Assembly: GCF_027988105.1 (NCBI RefSeq)
Contig: NZ_JAQJZJ010000002.1
Span: 248,001-312,000 of the forward strand
Direction: 5' to 3'
Length of the DNA: 64,000 nt
Source: Pseudomonas aestuarii
GTDB taxonomy: Bacteria; Pseudomonadota; Gammaproteobacteria; Pseudomonadales; Pseudomonadaceae
In this document: one piece after another, positions 56,187 to 64,000 of the stretch
How positions within the stretch are numbered: the first letter of the stretch is position 1
How the letters are laid out: every line of letters starts with the position of its first letter
Notes under the pieces: model-generated
Seen by the model: only the letters and a program-made list of their open reading frames with translations
What the model was told of the DNA's origin: nothing
Databases searched by the model: none
Position numbers and translations under genes: made by a program

Positions 56187-57028
56187 GTTGGATCAGCGCC
56201 CTCGCCGACCTGCAGCAGCAAGGCCAGCCTTGCGTGCTGGTAACCATCATCGAGGAGCGCGGCTCGACGCCGCGCAATGCCGGCTCGAAGATGGTGGTCA
56301 CCCCTGACCGTATTTTCGAAACCATCGGCGGCGGCCACCTGGAATACAAGGCGATGGAGCTGGCCCGCGAAATGCTCGCCACGCGCAGCCAGGACACCCG
56401 CCTGGAACGTTTCAATCTCGGCGCCAGCCTCGGCCAATGTTGCGGCGGCGCCACCGTGCTGCTGTTCGAGCCCATGGGTCAGCCCCAGGCGCAGATCGCC
56501 GTATTCGGCGCTGGCCATGTTGGCCGCGCGCTGGTGCCACTGCTCGCCAGCCTGCCGTGCAAGGTGCGCTGGATCGACTCGCGGGAAAACGAGTTCCCCG
56601 AGCAGACTCCCGCCGGGGTGGAGAAAGTGGTCAACGACGAAGTGGTCGACGAGGTCGATAGCATGCCCGCCGGCAGCTACTTTATCGTCATGACCCACAA
56701 CCACCAGCTCGACCTGGAACTGACCGCCGCCATCCTCAAGCGCAACGACTTCGCCTATTGCGGCCTGATCGGCTCGAAGAGCAAGCGCGCCAAATTCGAA
56801 CACCGCCTGCGCGACCGCGGCTTCCAGTCGGAGGTGGTGCAACGCATGCGTTGCCCCATGGGCCTGGCCGAGGTCAAAGGCAAGCTGCCGATCGAAATCG
56901 CCGTGTCCATCGCCGGTGAGGTGATCGCCACCTACAACGCCGCCTTTGGCCAGGAGGTGAAGAAGGGCAAATCGAGCGTCACCAAATTGCTGCCTGACAG
57001 CCGCCGGAGCCAAGCCGGACACCCGTAG
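56183..57028 (+). CDS. xdhC: XdhC, molybdenum cofactor insertion/sulfuration accessory protein
   Basis: This 281-residue XdhC/CoxI protein has the N-terminal domain VLVTIIEERGSTPRNAGSKMVVT (about 19-41), FNLGASLGQCCGGATVLLFEP (about 76-96, Cys pair that binds or sulfurates Moco) and a C-terminal Rossmann domain (about 103-240, AVFGAGHVGRALVPLLA). It is needed to load the sulfurated cofactor into XdhB. GGAGG lies before the ATG. The stop codon is inside the left arm of an inverted repeat. Confidence 0.94.
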   Translation: MSWISALADLQQQGQPCVLVTIIEERGSTPRNAGSKMVVTPDRIFETIGGGHLEYKAMELAREMLATRSQDTRLERFNLGASLGQCCGGATVLLFEPMGQPQAQIAVFGAGHVGRALVPLLASLPCKVRWIDSRENEFPEQTPAGVEKVVNDEVVDEVDSMPAGSYFIVMTHNHQLDLELTAAILKRNDFAYCGLIGSKSKRAKFEHRLRDRGFQSEVVQRMRCPMGLAEVKGKLPIEIAVSIAGEVIATYNAAFGQEVKKGKSSVTKLLPDSRRSQAGHP

Positions 57029-57113
57029 GTTGGGTCGGCCTCGCAGGCTGAGCGCAGCGAAACCCAACAAAGAGCACGCAGCGCTCCCGAGATACTGGCC
57101 CGACCCAACCTAC
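57025..57113. repeat. 14-bp inverted repeat between xdhC and guaD
   Basis: GTAGGTTGGGTCGG (57025-57038) and CCGACCCAACCTAC (57100-57113) are perfect inverted arms 61 bp apart. The left arm includes the xdhC TAG stop. The GTAGGKTGGGT form recurs at 58463 and, diverged, near 11602, so this is a dispersed element. Confidence 0.8.
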
Positions 57114-57143
57114 CCGATCACTTTGATTTGAGATACGAACTCC

Positions 57144-58448
57144 ATGACCGCCAATGTACAAGCCTACCGCGCCGCCATCCTGCACAGCCTTGCCGACCCC
57201 GCCGTGGTCGGCGTCGAGCAGTCCTATGAATATTTCGAGGACGGCGTGCTGGTTATCGAAAACGGTCAGGTCGCCCGCGTCGGCCATGCCGCCGAACTGT
57301 TGCCGTCGCTCAAGGGCATCGAGCTGACCGAATACCGCGACGCGCTGATCACCCCCGGCTTTATCGACACCCATATCCACTACCCGCAGACCGGGATGAT
57401 CGCCTCCTACGGCGAACAGCTGCTGGATTGGCTGAATACCTACACCTTTCCCACCGAGCGCCAGTTCGCAGACAAGGCCCACGCGGCTGACGTGGCCAGC
57501 ATCTTTCTCAAGGAACTGCTGCGCAACGGCACCACCACCGCGCTGGTGTTCGGCAGCGTACACAAGCAGTCGGTGGACGCCTTCTTCGAGGCCGCCGAGG
57601 CGCTGAACCTGCGCATGATCGCCGGCAAGGTGCTGATGGACCGCAATGCCCCGGACTACCTGACCGACACGCCGGAGTCCGGCTACGCCGAGAGCAAGGA
57701 GCTGATCGAGCGCTGGCACGGCAAGGGCCGCCTGCACTATGCCGTGACCCCGCGCTTCGCCCCGACCAGCACCCCGGAGCAGCTGACCCTGGCCGGCCAG
57801 CTTTTCCAGGAATATCCCGACCTGTACATGCACACCCACCTGTCCGAGAATCGCCAGGAGATCGAATGGGTCAAGCAGCTGTTCCCCGAGCGCGGTGGTT
57901 ACCTGGATGTGTACGACCACTTCAAGCTGATCGGCGCGCGTTCGGTGTTCGCCCATGGCGTGCACCTGTGCGACGCCGAGTGCCAGCGCCTGGCCGAGAC
58001 CGGCTCGGCCGTGGCCTTCTGCCCCACCTCCAACCTGTTCCTCGGCAGCGGTCTGTTCGACCTGAACAAGCTGGAACGCCACGGCGTGCGCGTCGGCCTG
58101 GGCACCGACGTCGGCGCTGGCACCAGCTTCAGCCAGCTGCAGTCACTGAACGAGGCGTACAAGGTTATGCAGTTGCAGGGCAAGAAACTCGACCCGTTCA
58201 AGTCGCTGTACCTGGCCACTCTGGGCGGTGCCAACGCGCTGTACCTGGACGACAAGCTCGGCAACTTCGAAAGCGGCAAGGACGCCGACTTCGTGGTGCT
58301 CGACTACAACGCCACACCGCTGATCAGCTATCGCATGCAACAAGCCACGAGCCTGGCCGAGAAGTTGTTCGCCCTGACCATGCTCGGCGACGACCGCGCA
58401 ATCAAGGAAACCTTCGCCGCCGGCCAGTCGGTACACCGCCGCGATTGA
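57144..58448 (+). CDS. guaD: Guanine deaminase
   Basis: This 434-residue amidohydrolase has zinc and catalytic motifs PGFIDTHIHYPQTGM (about 70-84), MHTHLSEN (about 232-239), FAHGVHLCD (about 270-278) and LGTDVGAGTSF (about 315-325). It converts guanine to xanthine and ammonia, giving the substrate for XdhAB. The ribosome site is weak. It is downstream of xdhC across the inverted repeat, in the same direction. Confidence 0.95.
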   Translation: MTANVQAYRAAILHSLADPAVVGVEQSYEYFEDGVLVIENGQVARVGHAAELLPSLKGIELTEYRDALITPGFIDTHIHYPQTGMIASYGEQLLDWLNTYTFPTERQFADKAHAADVASIFLKELLRNGTTTALVFGSVHKQSVDAFFEAAEALNLRMIAGKVLMDRNAPDYLTDTPESGYAESKELIERWHGKGRLHYAVTPRFAPTSTPEQLTLAGQLFQEYPDLYMHTHLSENRQEIEWVKQLFPERGGYLDVYDHFKLIGARSVFAHGVHLCDAECQRLAETGSAVAFCPTSNLFLGSGLFDLNKLERHGVRVGLGTDVGAGTSFSQLQSLNEAYKVMQLQGKKLDPFKSLYLATLGGANALYLDDKLGNFESGKDADFVVLDYNATPLISYRMQQATSLAEKLFALTMLGDDRAIKETFAAGQSVHRRD

Positions 58449-58462
58449 GGGCTGTTACGATC

Positions 58463-58625
58463 CGTAGGGTGGGTTAGCGGCGCCAAACTCCGAATGATCA
58501 GGCGCCGCGATCGTGGCGCGCCGCGTAACCCATCAGACGATATACCGGGTGCACCTATGGTGGGTTACGGCGCAACGGATCTTGCTGGTTCATCGCCATA
58601 GGCAACGTGCGTCTGACCCACCCGT
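58463..58625. repeat. Dispersed GTAGGGTGGGTTA palindromic repeat
   Basis: GTAGGGTGGGTTAGCGGCGC at 58463-58482, GGCGCGCCGCGTAACCCATC around 58516-58534, GGTGGGTTACGGCGCAAC at about 58559, and a final GACCCACCCG near 58615 form nested direct and inverted units. It is noncoding, between convergent guaD and the GntR gene. Confidence 0.75.
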
Positions 58626-58638
58626 GGTCGATTACCAA

Positions 58639-59409
58639 TCAGCGATCGGTCGGAGTACGTCCCGGCTTTTTCTTGGTGGCCGGCAACAGGTGCGAAAATA
58701 CCGCGTGCAGGTCGTCCGAGGCGCTCTCCTCGTCGAGGTTGAGCTTGCTGTCGATATGATCCATGTGATGCATCATCAGGCTCACGGCCCGGGTCACATC
58801 GCGGGCCTCGATGGCATCGATCAACTGGTTGTGCTCGTCGTAGGAGCAATGCGAACGACTACCGCTTTCGTATTGGGCAATGATCAATGAAGTCTGTGAC
58901 ACCAGACTGCGCTGGAAGCTGATCAGCGGCGCATTCTTCGCCGCCTCGGCCAGCTTCAGGTGAAACTCGCCGGACAGGCGGATACCCGCACCACGATCGC
59001 CACGGGAGAAGCAGGCTTGCTCGTCCTTGACCATCTGCCGCAGTTCGGCCAGCTGCTCGGCCGTGGCATGCGCGACCGCCAATTCGGTAATTGCACGCTC
59101 GACCATGCGCCGGGCATAAAAAATCTGCCGGGCTTCATCCACGCTGGGGCTGGCGACCACCGCCCCACGATTGGGGCGCAGCAGCACGACGCTTTCATGG
59201 CCCAGGCGTGACAAGGCGCGGCGGATGATGGTGCGACTAACGCCGAAGATTTCGCCCAAGGCCTCTTCGCTCAGCTTGGTGCCAGGCGCCAGGCGCTGTT
59301 CGAGGATAGCGTCGAAGATATGCGCGTAGACGACATCGTCCTGAGTCCCGCTATGGCTGCTTTTGCCGGTACCCGGCTGTTTCCTGAGAGGCTGCAATTG
59401 CTCGTTCAT
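58639..59409 (-). CDS. GntR-family regulator of purine catabolism, FadR type
   Basis: This 256-residue protein has a winged helix (about 27-90: IFDAILEQRLAPGTKLSEEALGEIFGVSRTIIRRALSRLGHE) and an FCD domain (about 100-235, with GEFHLKLAEAAKNAPL and HNQLIDAIEARD metal-site patterns). The ATG at 59409 is chosen since the longer frame has a cysteine-rich, non-family start. It lies between guaD and the purine permease. TTGTATACAA-type palindromes in its own and the permease promoter are candidate operators. Confidence 0.88.
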   Translation of the reverse strand: MNEQLQPLRKQPGTGKSSHSGTQDDVVYAHIFDAILEQRLAPGTKLSEEALGEIFGVSRTIIRRALSRLGHESVVLLRPNRGAVVASPSVDEARQIFYARRMVERAITELAVAHATAEQLAELRQMVKDEQACFSRGDRGAGIRLSGEFHLKLAEAAKNAPLISFQRSLVSQTSLIIAQYESGSRSHCSYDEHNQLIDAIEARDVTRAVSLMMHHMDHIDSKLNLDEESASDDLHAVFSHLLPATKKKPGRTPTDR

Positions 59410-59512
59410 TCTGGCTCGCGTTAAAGAGGGTCGGCCTGCTTCCGAGACTCTACTGCTGTTCACCCGGCAACTGGCAAGCAGTACATGGCGAAAAACAGGA
59501 AAATACCGGCGC

Positions 59513-59524
59513 ATTGTACACAAT
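59513..59524. promoter_or_regulatory. Putative GntR operator near its own gene
   Basis: ATTGTACACAAT has inverted 5-bp arms (ATTGT / ACAAT), about 100 bp upstream of the regulator start; a related ACATGTACAAC lies near 59543. FadR-type regulators bind TNGT-N-ACNA palindromes. Confidence 0.5.
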
Positions 59525-59867
59525 TCGATCAATTCACACACCACATGTACAACCGTCGTCATGCCACGGCATCGCCTACCTGGCCTCCCCGAACGCCGCC
59601 CGTGCTTCCGGCGTGCAGGATCCCCCTAAATTGATTTCTTATAAGAATCGATTTTTCTGCAAAAAAATCAGCTTAGGGCACCATTGATCGCGCTTATTAG
59701 TCACGCGAAGAACCCTCACCGCAGGCTGCCTGAAAGTTTTTATCTATCTGTTTTAAAAGGCTTTTTAATTAATATTGAATGAAATGAGCGTCCTGACAGC
59801 AGCACCACAACCTCGTATGAGGTCATACACGGCATGCAATCAAAACATAAAACATTATTTGCTTTTT

Positions 59868-59877
59868 TTGTATACAA
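59868..59877. promoter_or_regulatory. Putative GntR operator upstream of the purine permease
   Basis: TTGTATACAA is a perfect 10-bp palindrome in an AT-rich stretch 151 bp before the permease start. It resembles the ATTGTACACAAT site near the divergent GntR gene. Confidence 0.5.
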
Positions 59878-59904
59878 CATCATAATCGCGCCAGTGTAGC
59901 TTCC

Positions 59905-59924
59905 TGACCTTATGGTCAACAAAT
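59905..59924. promoter_or_regulatory. TGACC-N4-GGTCA palindrome with motif shared with xdhA promoter
   Basis: TGACC (59905-59909) and GGTCA (59914-59918) form an inverted repeat. The 11-mer GGTCAACAAAT (59914-59924) also occurs, inverted, upstream of xdhA at 51972-51982. It is a possible second regulator site. Confidence 0.4.
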
Positions 59925-60028
59925 GAGCCAGTGAGCACACCCAAACGCACCACCTACCTCAGAGAGCCGAAGCGTGCGCAATAACGACTCTGGGTGGTAC
60001 ACAACAAGAGAGATGAGGAGTACCCACT

Positions 60029-61378
60029 GTGGAAAGCGCTAAACAAGAACAACATGCAACTCACGTTCTAGGGTCGATAAAACCTGGCCTGCTCGATCGT
60101 TTTTTCAAATTGACCGAACACCGCACCAACATCAAAACCGAGCTGATTGCGGGCATTACCACCTTCTTCACCATGGTCTACATCATCTTCGTCAACCCCA
60201 ATATCATGGCAATGGCAGGGGTAGATCAGGGCGCAGCCTTTGTCGCCACCTGCGTGGGTGCGGCGCTGGGTTGCTTCCTCATGGGTTTGTATGCCAATTG
60301 GCCGGTAGGTCTTGCACCCGGCATGGGATTGAACGCCTTCTTCACTTTCACCGTAGTCGGCGACATGGGCTATAGCTGGGAAATCGCACTGGGTGCGGTA
60401 TTCCTCTCCGGCATCCTGTTCATGTTCATGAGCCTGTCGAGCATTCGCGAGTGGTTGCTCAACAGCATCCCCATGAGCCTGCGCTTTGCCATGGGCGCCG
60501 GTGTCGGTCTATTCCTCGGTCTGATCGGCCTGAAAACCGCCGGTATCGTGGTCGACAGTCCGGCTACCCTGCTGACCATGGGCAGCTTCGCCAATCCTGA
60601 CGCGCTGCTGGCTGCCATCTGCTTCCTGCTCATCGCCGTGCTCAGTCACCGCAACGTGTTTGGCGCCATCCTGTTCAGCATGCTTGCGGTAACGGGCATT
60701 GGCATGGCCATGGGCCTGGTCGAGTACAACGGCCTGGTCTCTATGCCGCCCAGCCTGGCTCCGACCTTCCTGGCGATGGATATAGCCGGCGCCTTCCAGA
60801 TCTCGATGATCAGCGTGATTCTGTCGTTCCTCTTCGTCAACATGTTCGACACCGCAGGCACCCTGATGGGCGTTGCCCATCGTGCCAACCTGATCGATGA
60901 AGACGGCAAGATCCAGAACCTCTCGCAAGCCCTGAAAGCCGACAGCACCTCCAGCGTAATTGGTGCCTTGGTCGGTTGCCCGCCCGTGACCAGCTACGTG
61001 GAAAGCGCCTCTGGCGTGGCCGCAGGCGGCCGTACCGGCCTGACTGCGGTAACTGTCGGCGTGCTGTTCCTGGCTGCGATGTTCTTCGCCCCACTGGCCG
61101 GCATGATTCCCGCCTATGCCACTGCAGGTGCGCTTATCTACGTCGCCATGCTGATGATGAGCGGCCTGGCGCATATCGACTGGAAAGATCAGACCGACAC
61201 CATTCCGGCAATCGTTACCGTGGTGATGATGCCGCTGACCTTCTCCATCGCCAACGGCATTGCCCTGGGCTTCCTGTCTTATGCCTCGTTGAAGTTGCTG
61301 ACTGGCCAGCGTGACAAGGTTTCCGTCAGCCTCTATGTGCTGTGCATCATTTTCATCGCCAAATTCGCCTTCCTGTAA
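60029..61378 (+). CDS. Purine permease, AzgA-type NCS2 transporter (guanine/hypoxanthine/adenine)
   Basis: This 449-residue protein has about 12-14 membrane segments. Motifs of the AzgA/COG2252 group are TEHRTNIKTELIAGITTFFTMVYIIFVNP (about 29-57), GLAPGMGLNAFF (about 92-103), NMFDTAGTLMGVAHRANL (about 271-288) and CPPVTSYVESASGVAAGGRTGLT (about 316-338). It imports purine bases by proton symport. The start is GTG with GAGGAG ahead. It completes the guaD-xdh purine pathway here. Confidence 0.93.
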   Translation: MESAKQEQHATHVLGSIKPGLLDRFFKLTEHRTNIKTELIAGITTFFTMVYIIFVNPNIMAMAGVDQGAAFVATCVGAALGCFLMGLYANWPVGLAPGMGLNAFFTFTVVGDMGYSWEIALGAVFLSGILFMFMSLSSIREWLLNSIPMSLRFAMGAGVGLFLGLIGLKTAGIVVDSPATLLTMGSFANPDALLAAICFLLIAVLSHRNVFGAILFSMLAVTGIGMAMGLVEYNGLVSMPPSLAPTFLAMDIAGAFQISMISVILSFLFVNMFDTAGTLMGVAHRANLIDEDGKIQNLSQALKADSTSSVIGALVGCPPVTSYVESASGVAAGGRTGLTAVTVGVLFLAAMFFAPLAGMIPAYATAGALIYVAMLMMSGLAHIDWKDQTDTIPAIVTVVMMPLTFSIANGIALGFLSYASLKLLTGQRDKVSVSLYVLCIIFIAKFAFL

Positions 61379-61397
61379 GGTTGGCCCACGCAGTACC

Positions 61398-61428
61398 AAG
61401 CCTCAACGTTTCGACGCTGGGGCTTTTC
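61398..61428 (+). terminator. Rho-independent terminator after the purine permease
   Basis: AGCCTCAACG / CGCTGGGGCT forms a stem with one mismatch and one G-T pair around a TTTCGA loop, followed by four T. Confidence 0.75.
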
Positions 61429-61448
61429 CATAATAAGGAGCGAATGCC

Positions 61449-62075
61449 ATGAGCCTGGAAACCTGGCTGTTGTTCAGCAGCGCCGCACTGATCGTTATTC
61501 TGATCCCCGGACCACTGTCGTTGCTGATGGTCAGCAACAGCCTGAATTATGGCCTGCGCCGCTCGCTGCCGGCGTTCCTCGGCGGGGTCTCGGCCTCGAT
61601 CTGCCTGCTCAGCGCCTCGGCGCTTGGCCTTGGTGCCTTGCTATTGGCCTCGGAGCGGGTGTTCAGTGCCCTCAAGATCGTCGGTGCGCTCTACCTGTTC
61701 TACCTCGCCTGGCAAAGCTGGCAGGCCTCGCGCCAAGCTGCCCAGCCAGTGAGCACCGAGGAGCAGGCGATCAACCCGAGCTTTCAGGCCATGTTCTGGC
61801 AGGCCTTCGGCCTGGGGGCCAGCAATCCCAAGGATATTCTGTTCTTCGCCGCTTTCCTGCCGCAGTTCATTAGCGGCGCAAGACCAATGATGACCCAGCT
61901 ACTGCTGATGATTGCCACCTGGGCAGTGCTCGATCTGAGCTGCAAGCTGTTCTATGGCCTCAGCGCCCGTGGTGCGGCGCGCTACCTACGCTCAGGCAAA
62001 GGCCAGACGTGGTTCAACCGGGTCAGCGCAGCCCTGTTTGGCGGTGCTGGCGCGGCCTCGTTACTGAGCCGCTAG
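61449..62075 (+). CDS. LysE/RhtB-family amino-acid exporter
   Basis: This 208-residue protein has about six transmembrane segments and the family start LIVILIPGPLSLLMVSNSLNYGLRRSLPAFLGG (about 14-46), with SNPKDILFFAAFLPQFI in the middle. LysE-type proteins export amino acids or analogues; the substrate is not predictable. AAGGAG lies before the ATG, which directly follows the permease terminator. Confidence 0.9.
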   Translation: MSLETWLLFSSAALIVILIPGPLSLLMVSNSLNYGLRRSLPAFLGGVSASICLLSASALGLGALLLASERVFSALKIVGALYLFYLAWQSWQASRQAAQPVSTEEQAINPSFQAMFWQAFGLGASNPKDILFFAAFLPQFISGARPMMTQLLLMIATWAVLDLSCKLFYGLSARGAARYLRSGKGQTWFNRVSAALFGGAGAASLLSR

Positions 62076-62112
62076 GCTGATCCGCAGCGCGGCCGCGCGG
62101 GCTTCGCCCCGC

Positions 62113-63033
62113 TTAGCCGGCAAGACGCTCGCGAAACAACGCCTGGTGCTCACGGCACTGCTGGGCCGCCAGCAGGAACACGCCATGGCCACCGCGCTCG
62201 AACTCCAGCCAGGTGAAGTCCACTTCCGGGTACAGGGCGCTGACATGCACCTGGCTGTTGCCGACCTCGACAATCAGCAAACCCTTGTCAGTCAGATGAT
62301 CGGCTGCTTCGGCCAGCATGCGCCGCACCAGATTCAGGCCATCCTCGCCGCACGCCAGACCCAGGGCCGGCTCGTGCTGGTATTCGGCCGGCATGTCGGC
62401 GAAATCCTCGGCATCGACGTAGGGCGGGTTGGACACGATCAGGTCGAAGCGCTGCCCCGGCAAACCGTCAAAACCATCGCCCTGCACGGTGTAGACCCGC
62501 TCATCCAGCTGATGGCGTTCGATGTTCTGGTTGGCCACCTCCAGCGCCTGATACGAGAGGTCAGCCAAAACCACCTCGGCCTCGGGGAATTCGTAGGCGC
62601 AGGCAATACCGATGCAGCCGGAGCCGCTGCACAGGTCGAGAATCCGCGCAGGCTCCTGGGGCAGCCAAGGCTGGAAATGCTGCTCGATCTGCTCGGCAAT
62701 CGGTGAGCGGGGAATCAGCACGCGCTCATCGACGATGAATGGCAGGCCACAGAACCAGGCCTCGCCCAACAGGTAGGCGGTCGGCACACGCTCCTCGATG
62801 CGGCGCTTGAGCAAGGCTTGCAGATGCGCCTGCTCGTCATCCTCCAGGCGGCAATCGAGGTAGCTGTCGGCGATCTCCCAAGGCAGATGCACCGCCCCCA
62901 GCACCAACTGGCGCGCCTCGTCCCAAGCATTGTCGCTGCCATGCCCGAAGAACAACTCTTCTCGATTGAAACAGCTGACAGCCCAGCGGATGTAATCACG
63001 CAGGGTACGTAAACGGGTAGGCACTGCAGTCAC
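62113..63033 (-). CDS. prmB: Ribosomal protein L3 glutamine N5-methyltransferase PrmB
   Basis: This 306-residue class I methyltransferase has an N-terminal helical substrate domain ([24 protein letters not shown]) and a SAM domain with [14 protein letters not shown] (about 131-144) and the catalytic motif SNPPYVD (about 202-208). It methylates Gln150 of ribosomal protein L3. GTG at 63033 is chosen, with AGGAGAG upstream; the longer ATG frame would read through the ribosome site. Confidence 0.93.
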   Translation of the reverse strand: MTAVPTRLRTLRDYIRWAVSCFNREELFFGHGSDNAWDEARQLVLGAVHLPWEIADSYLDCRLEDDEQAHLQALLKRRIEERVPTAYLLGEAWFCGLPFIVDERVLIPRSPIAEQIEQHFQPWLPQEPARILDLCSGSGCIGIACAYEFPEAEVVLADLSYQALEVANQNIERHQLDERVYTVQGDGFDGLPGQRFDLIVSNPPYVDAEDFADMPAEYQHEPALGLACGEDGLNLVRRMLAEAADHLTDKGLLIVEVGNSQVHVSALYPEVDFTWLEFERGGHGVFLLAAQQCREHQALFRERLAG

Positions 63034-63208
63034 AAGAGTCTCTCCTGGCAAAAGTCGACGCAGTTTAGCCGAAGCGTCCGAGCATGACGTATGGCCGCAA
63101 ATAAATACCGCGCGGCCCATGCGACCCCGTGTCGCAGCGCCAGGCGTTCCGATATAATTTGTAACGAATTTTTAACCCCTCCCTCCTTCCTTCCGAGATC
63201 CACCACAA

Positions 63209-64000
63209 ATGGTCATAGAACCCTTTTCGCTCACGGGCTTGCTCGTGCTGGCGATATTCCTATTTGGCATGACGCTTATCGTTTTTGAAGCTCAATTGGA
63301 GATGGATAAATTCAAGCCTGCCATGTTCATGATGTCTGGCTTGATCGTGATCGGTGCTCACTACGCCATCAATGATCCCAACGGCTTCCAGTACTTCCTC
63401 CACGCGCAAAGCGAGACCAAGGAAGAATTGTTCGGCCTGATCGCTTTCATGGCGTTCATGTGGATGGTGGTGGAGTTGCTCAACGAGCGGAACGTATTCA
63501 CCGCGCTCAACGGCTATCTGATGCGCAAAGGCCTGGGCGCCAAAGGCATGTTCTGGGCCACCGGCGCACTGTCGGCAATGCTCTCGCCGTTTCTCAACAA
63601 CATCACCACCGCGATGATCTTTGGCAAGACGGTGAAAAGCATTTCCACCAACCAGCGCTACACCCATGTGGCGCTGTGCAATATCGTCGTGGCGTCCAAT
63701 AGCGGCGTGTGGTTTCTCGGCACCTCGACCAGCCTGATGGTGGTGTTGGCGGGCAAGATCAGCATCGCCGGGCTGTTGCTGTTGATTCCCTCGGCACTGA
63801 TCGGCTGGCTACTGTTCGCCGCCACCCTGCATTTCTTCTATTTGCGTAAATTGGATGGCCAGGACCTGATCCACCTGGCCGATCCCTCGGAAACCGGCCT
63901 CAAGCCTGGCGGCGCGGGGCTGGCTATCGTTGGTTTCTTCGCCGTGGTCGGCGCAGTGCTGTGCAACATCCTGCTCAAGGTCAGCATCGAATTCGCCATC
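63209..64000 (+). CDS. NhaD-like ion antiporter (truncated by window end)
   Basis: An open frame runs from ATG 63209 (MVIEPFSLTGLLVLAIFLFGM) to the window edge, 264 codons, with about seven hydrophobic segments. The segment LSPFLNNITTAMIFGKTVKS and the following VASNSGVWFLGTSTSLMVV resemble the ion-transporter core of NhaD/ArsB-type proteins, where NhaD usually has AGGAFSPFGD(I/V)TT. It is probably a Na+/H+ antiporter or relative in the inner membrane; the C-terminal half is missing. Confidence 0.8.
   Translation, partial: MVIEPFSLTGLLVLAIFLFGMTLIVFEAQLEMDKFKPAMFMMSGLIVIGAHYAINDPNGFQYFLHAQSETKEELFGLIAFMAFMWMVVELLNERNVFTALNGYLMRKGLGAKGMFWATGALSAMLSPFLNNITTAMIFGKTVKSISTNQRYTHVALCNIVVASNSGVWFLGTSTSLMVVLAGKISIAGLLLLIPSALIGWLLFAATLHFFYLRKLDGQDLIHLADPSETGLKPGGAGLAIVGFFAVVGAVLCNILLKVSIEFAI

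Noticed and set aside
55817..57070. 417-codon minus-strand frame across xdhB end and xdhC
   Set aside because: It runs through a REP element and opposes two well-supported genes.

Overview
The window looks like the chromosome of a Pseudomonas species. It is GC-rich with strong third-position G/C bias, has Pseudomonas-type REP and other dispersed intergenic repeats, and carries several gene blocks whose order is known from Pseudomonas genomes: yciI-cpxR-spy-cpxA-trkH, AraC-DUF962-cyaB-agt-plcP-csaA, and ligA-zipA-smc-GntR-xdhABC-guaD. I saw no tRNA, transposase, integrase or CRISPR array. Apart from the Tad block this reads as core chromosome. All database-type names come from motif reading and recalled family knowledge, not from searches.

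Layout. 1-7.5 kb: the end of a GGDEF cyclase gene, then a minus-strand block (rluB, scpB-scpA, trpS, yciO, rnm) with one small plus-strand exported protein gene, then yciI. 7.5-10.6 kb: Cpx-type envelope stress system (coiled-coil membrane protein, cpxR, spy/cpxP-like, cpxA) with a GTAAA-type CpxR site and a terminator inside the cluster. 10.6-23.5 kb: nitroreductase, YkgJ protein, two tandem trkH genes, AraC regulator, DUF962, adenylate cyclase cyaB, a glycosyltransferase-plcP pair preceded by three 11-bp-phased PHO-box repeats, a second AraC regulator, csaA, an EamA transporter and an SDR. 23.5-25.6 kb: repeats, a DUF2784 protein, the 4.5S SRP RNA on the minus strand with its promoter, and an HU-type protein.

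25.8-40.6 kb: a complete Tad (tight adherence, Flp pilus) locus read leftward from flp: flp, tadV prepilin peptidase, an AAA+ ATPase that is not a standard Tad component, rcpC, rcpA secretin, a small lipoprotein, tadG, two tadE/F-like genes, tadZ, tadA, tadB, tadC, tadD. It is flanked by a divergent AraC regulator with a degenerate receiver domain and repeated AACACTT motifs in front of it. This is the accessory region and the best place to look for something new.

40.8-49 kb: ligA, zipA, smc and a GntR regulator. 49.5-51.5 kb: a secreted subtilisin-like protease with an FN3 domain and a Gly/Lys tail. 52-61.4 kb: purine catabolism (xdhA, xdhB, xdhC, guaD, a FadR-type regulator and an AzgA-type purine permease). 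Together these import guanine/hypoxanthine-type bases, deaminate guanine to xanthine and oxidise xanthine to urate. Palindromes of TTGTATACAA type lie in the regulator and permease promoters. 61.4-64 kb: a LysE-type exporter, prmB, and the start of a NhaD-like antiporter cut by the window edge.
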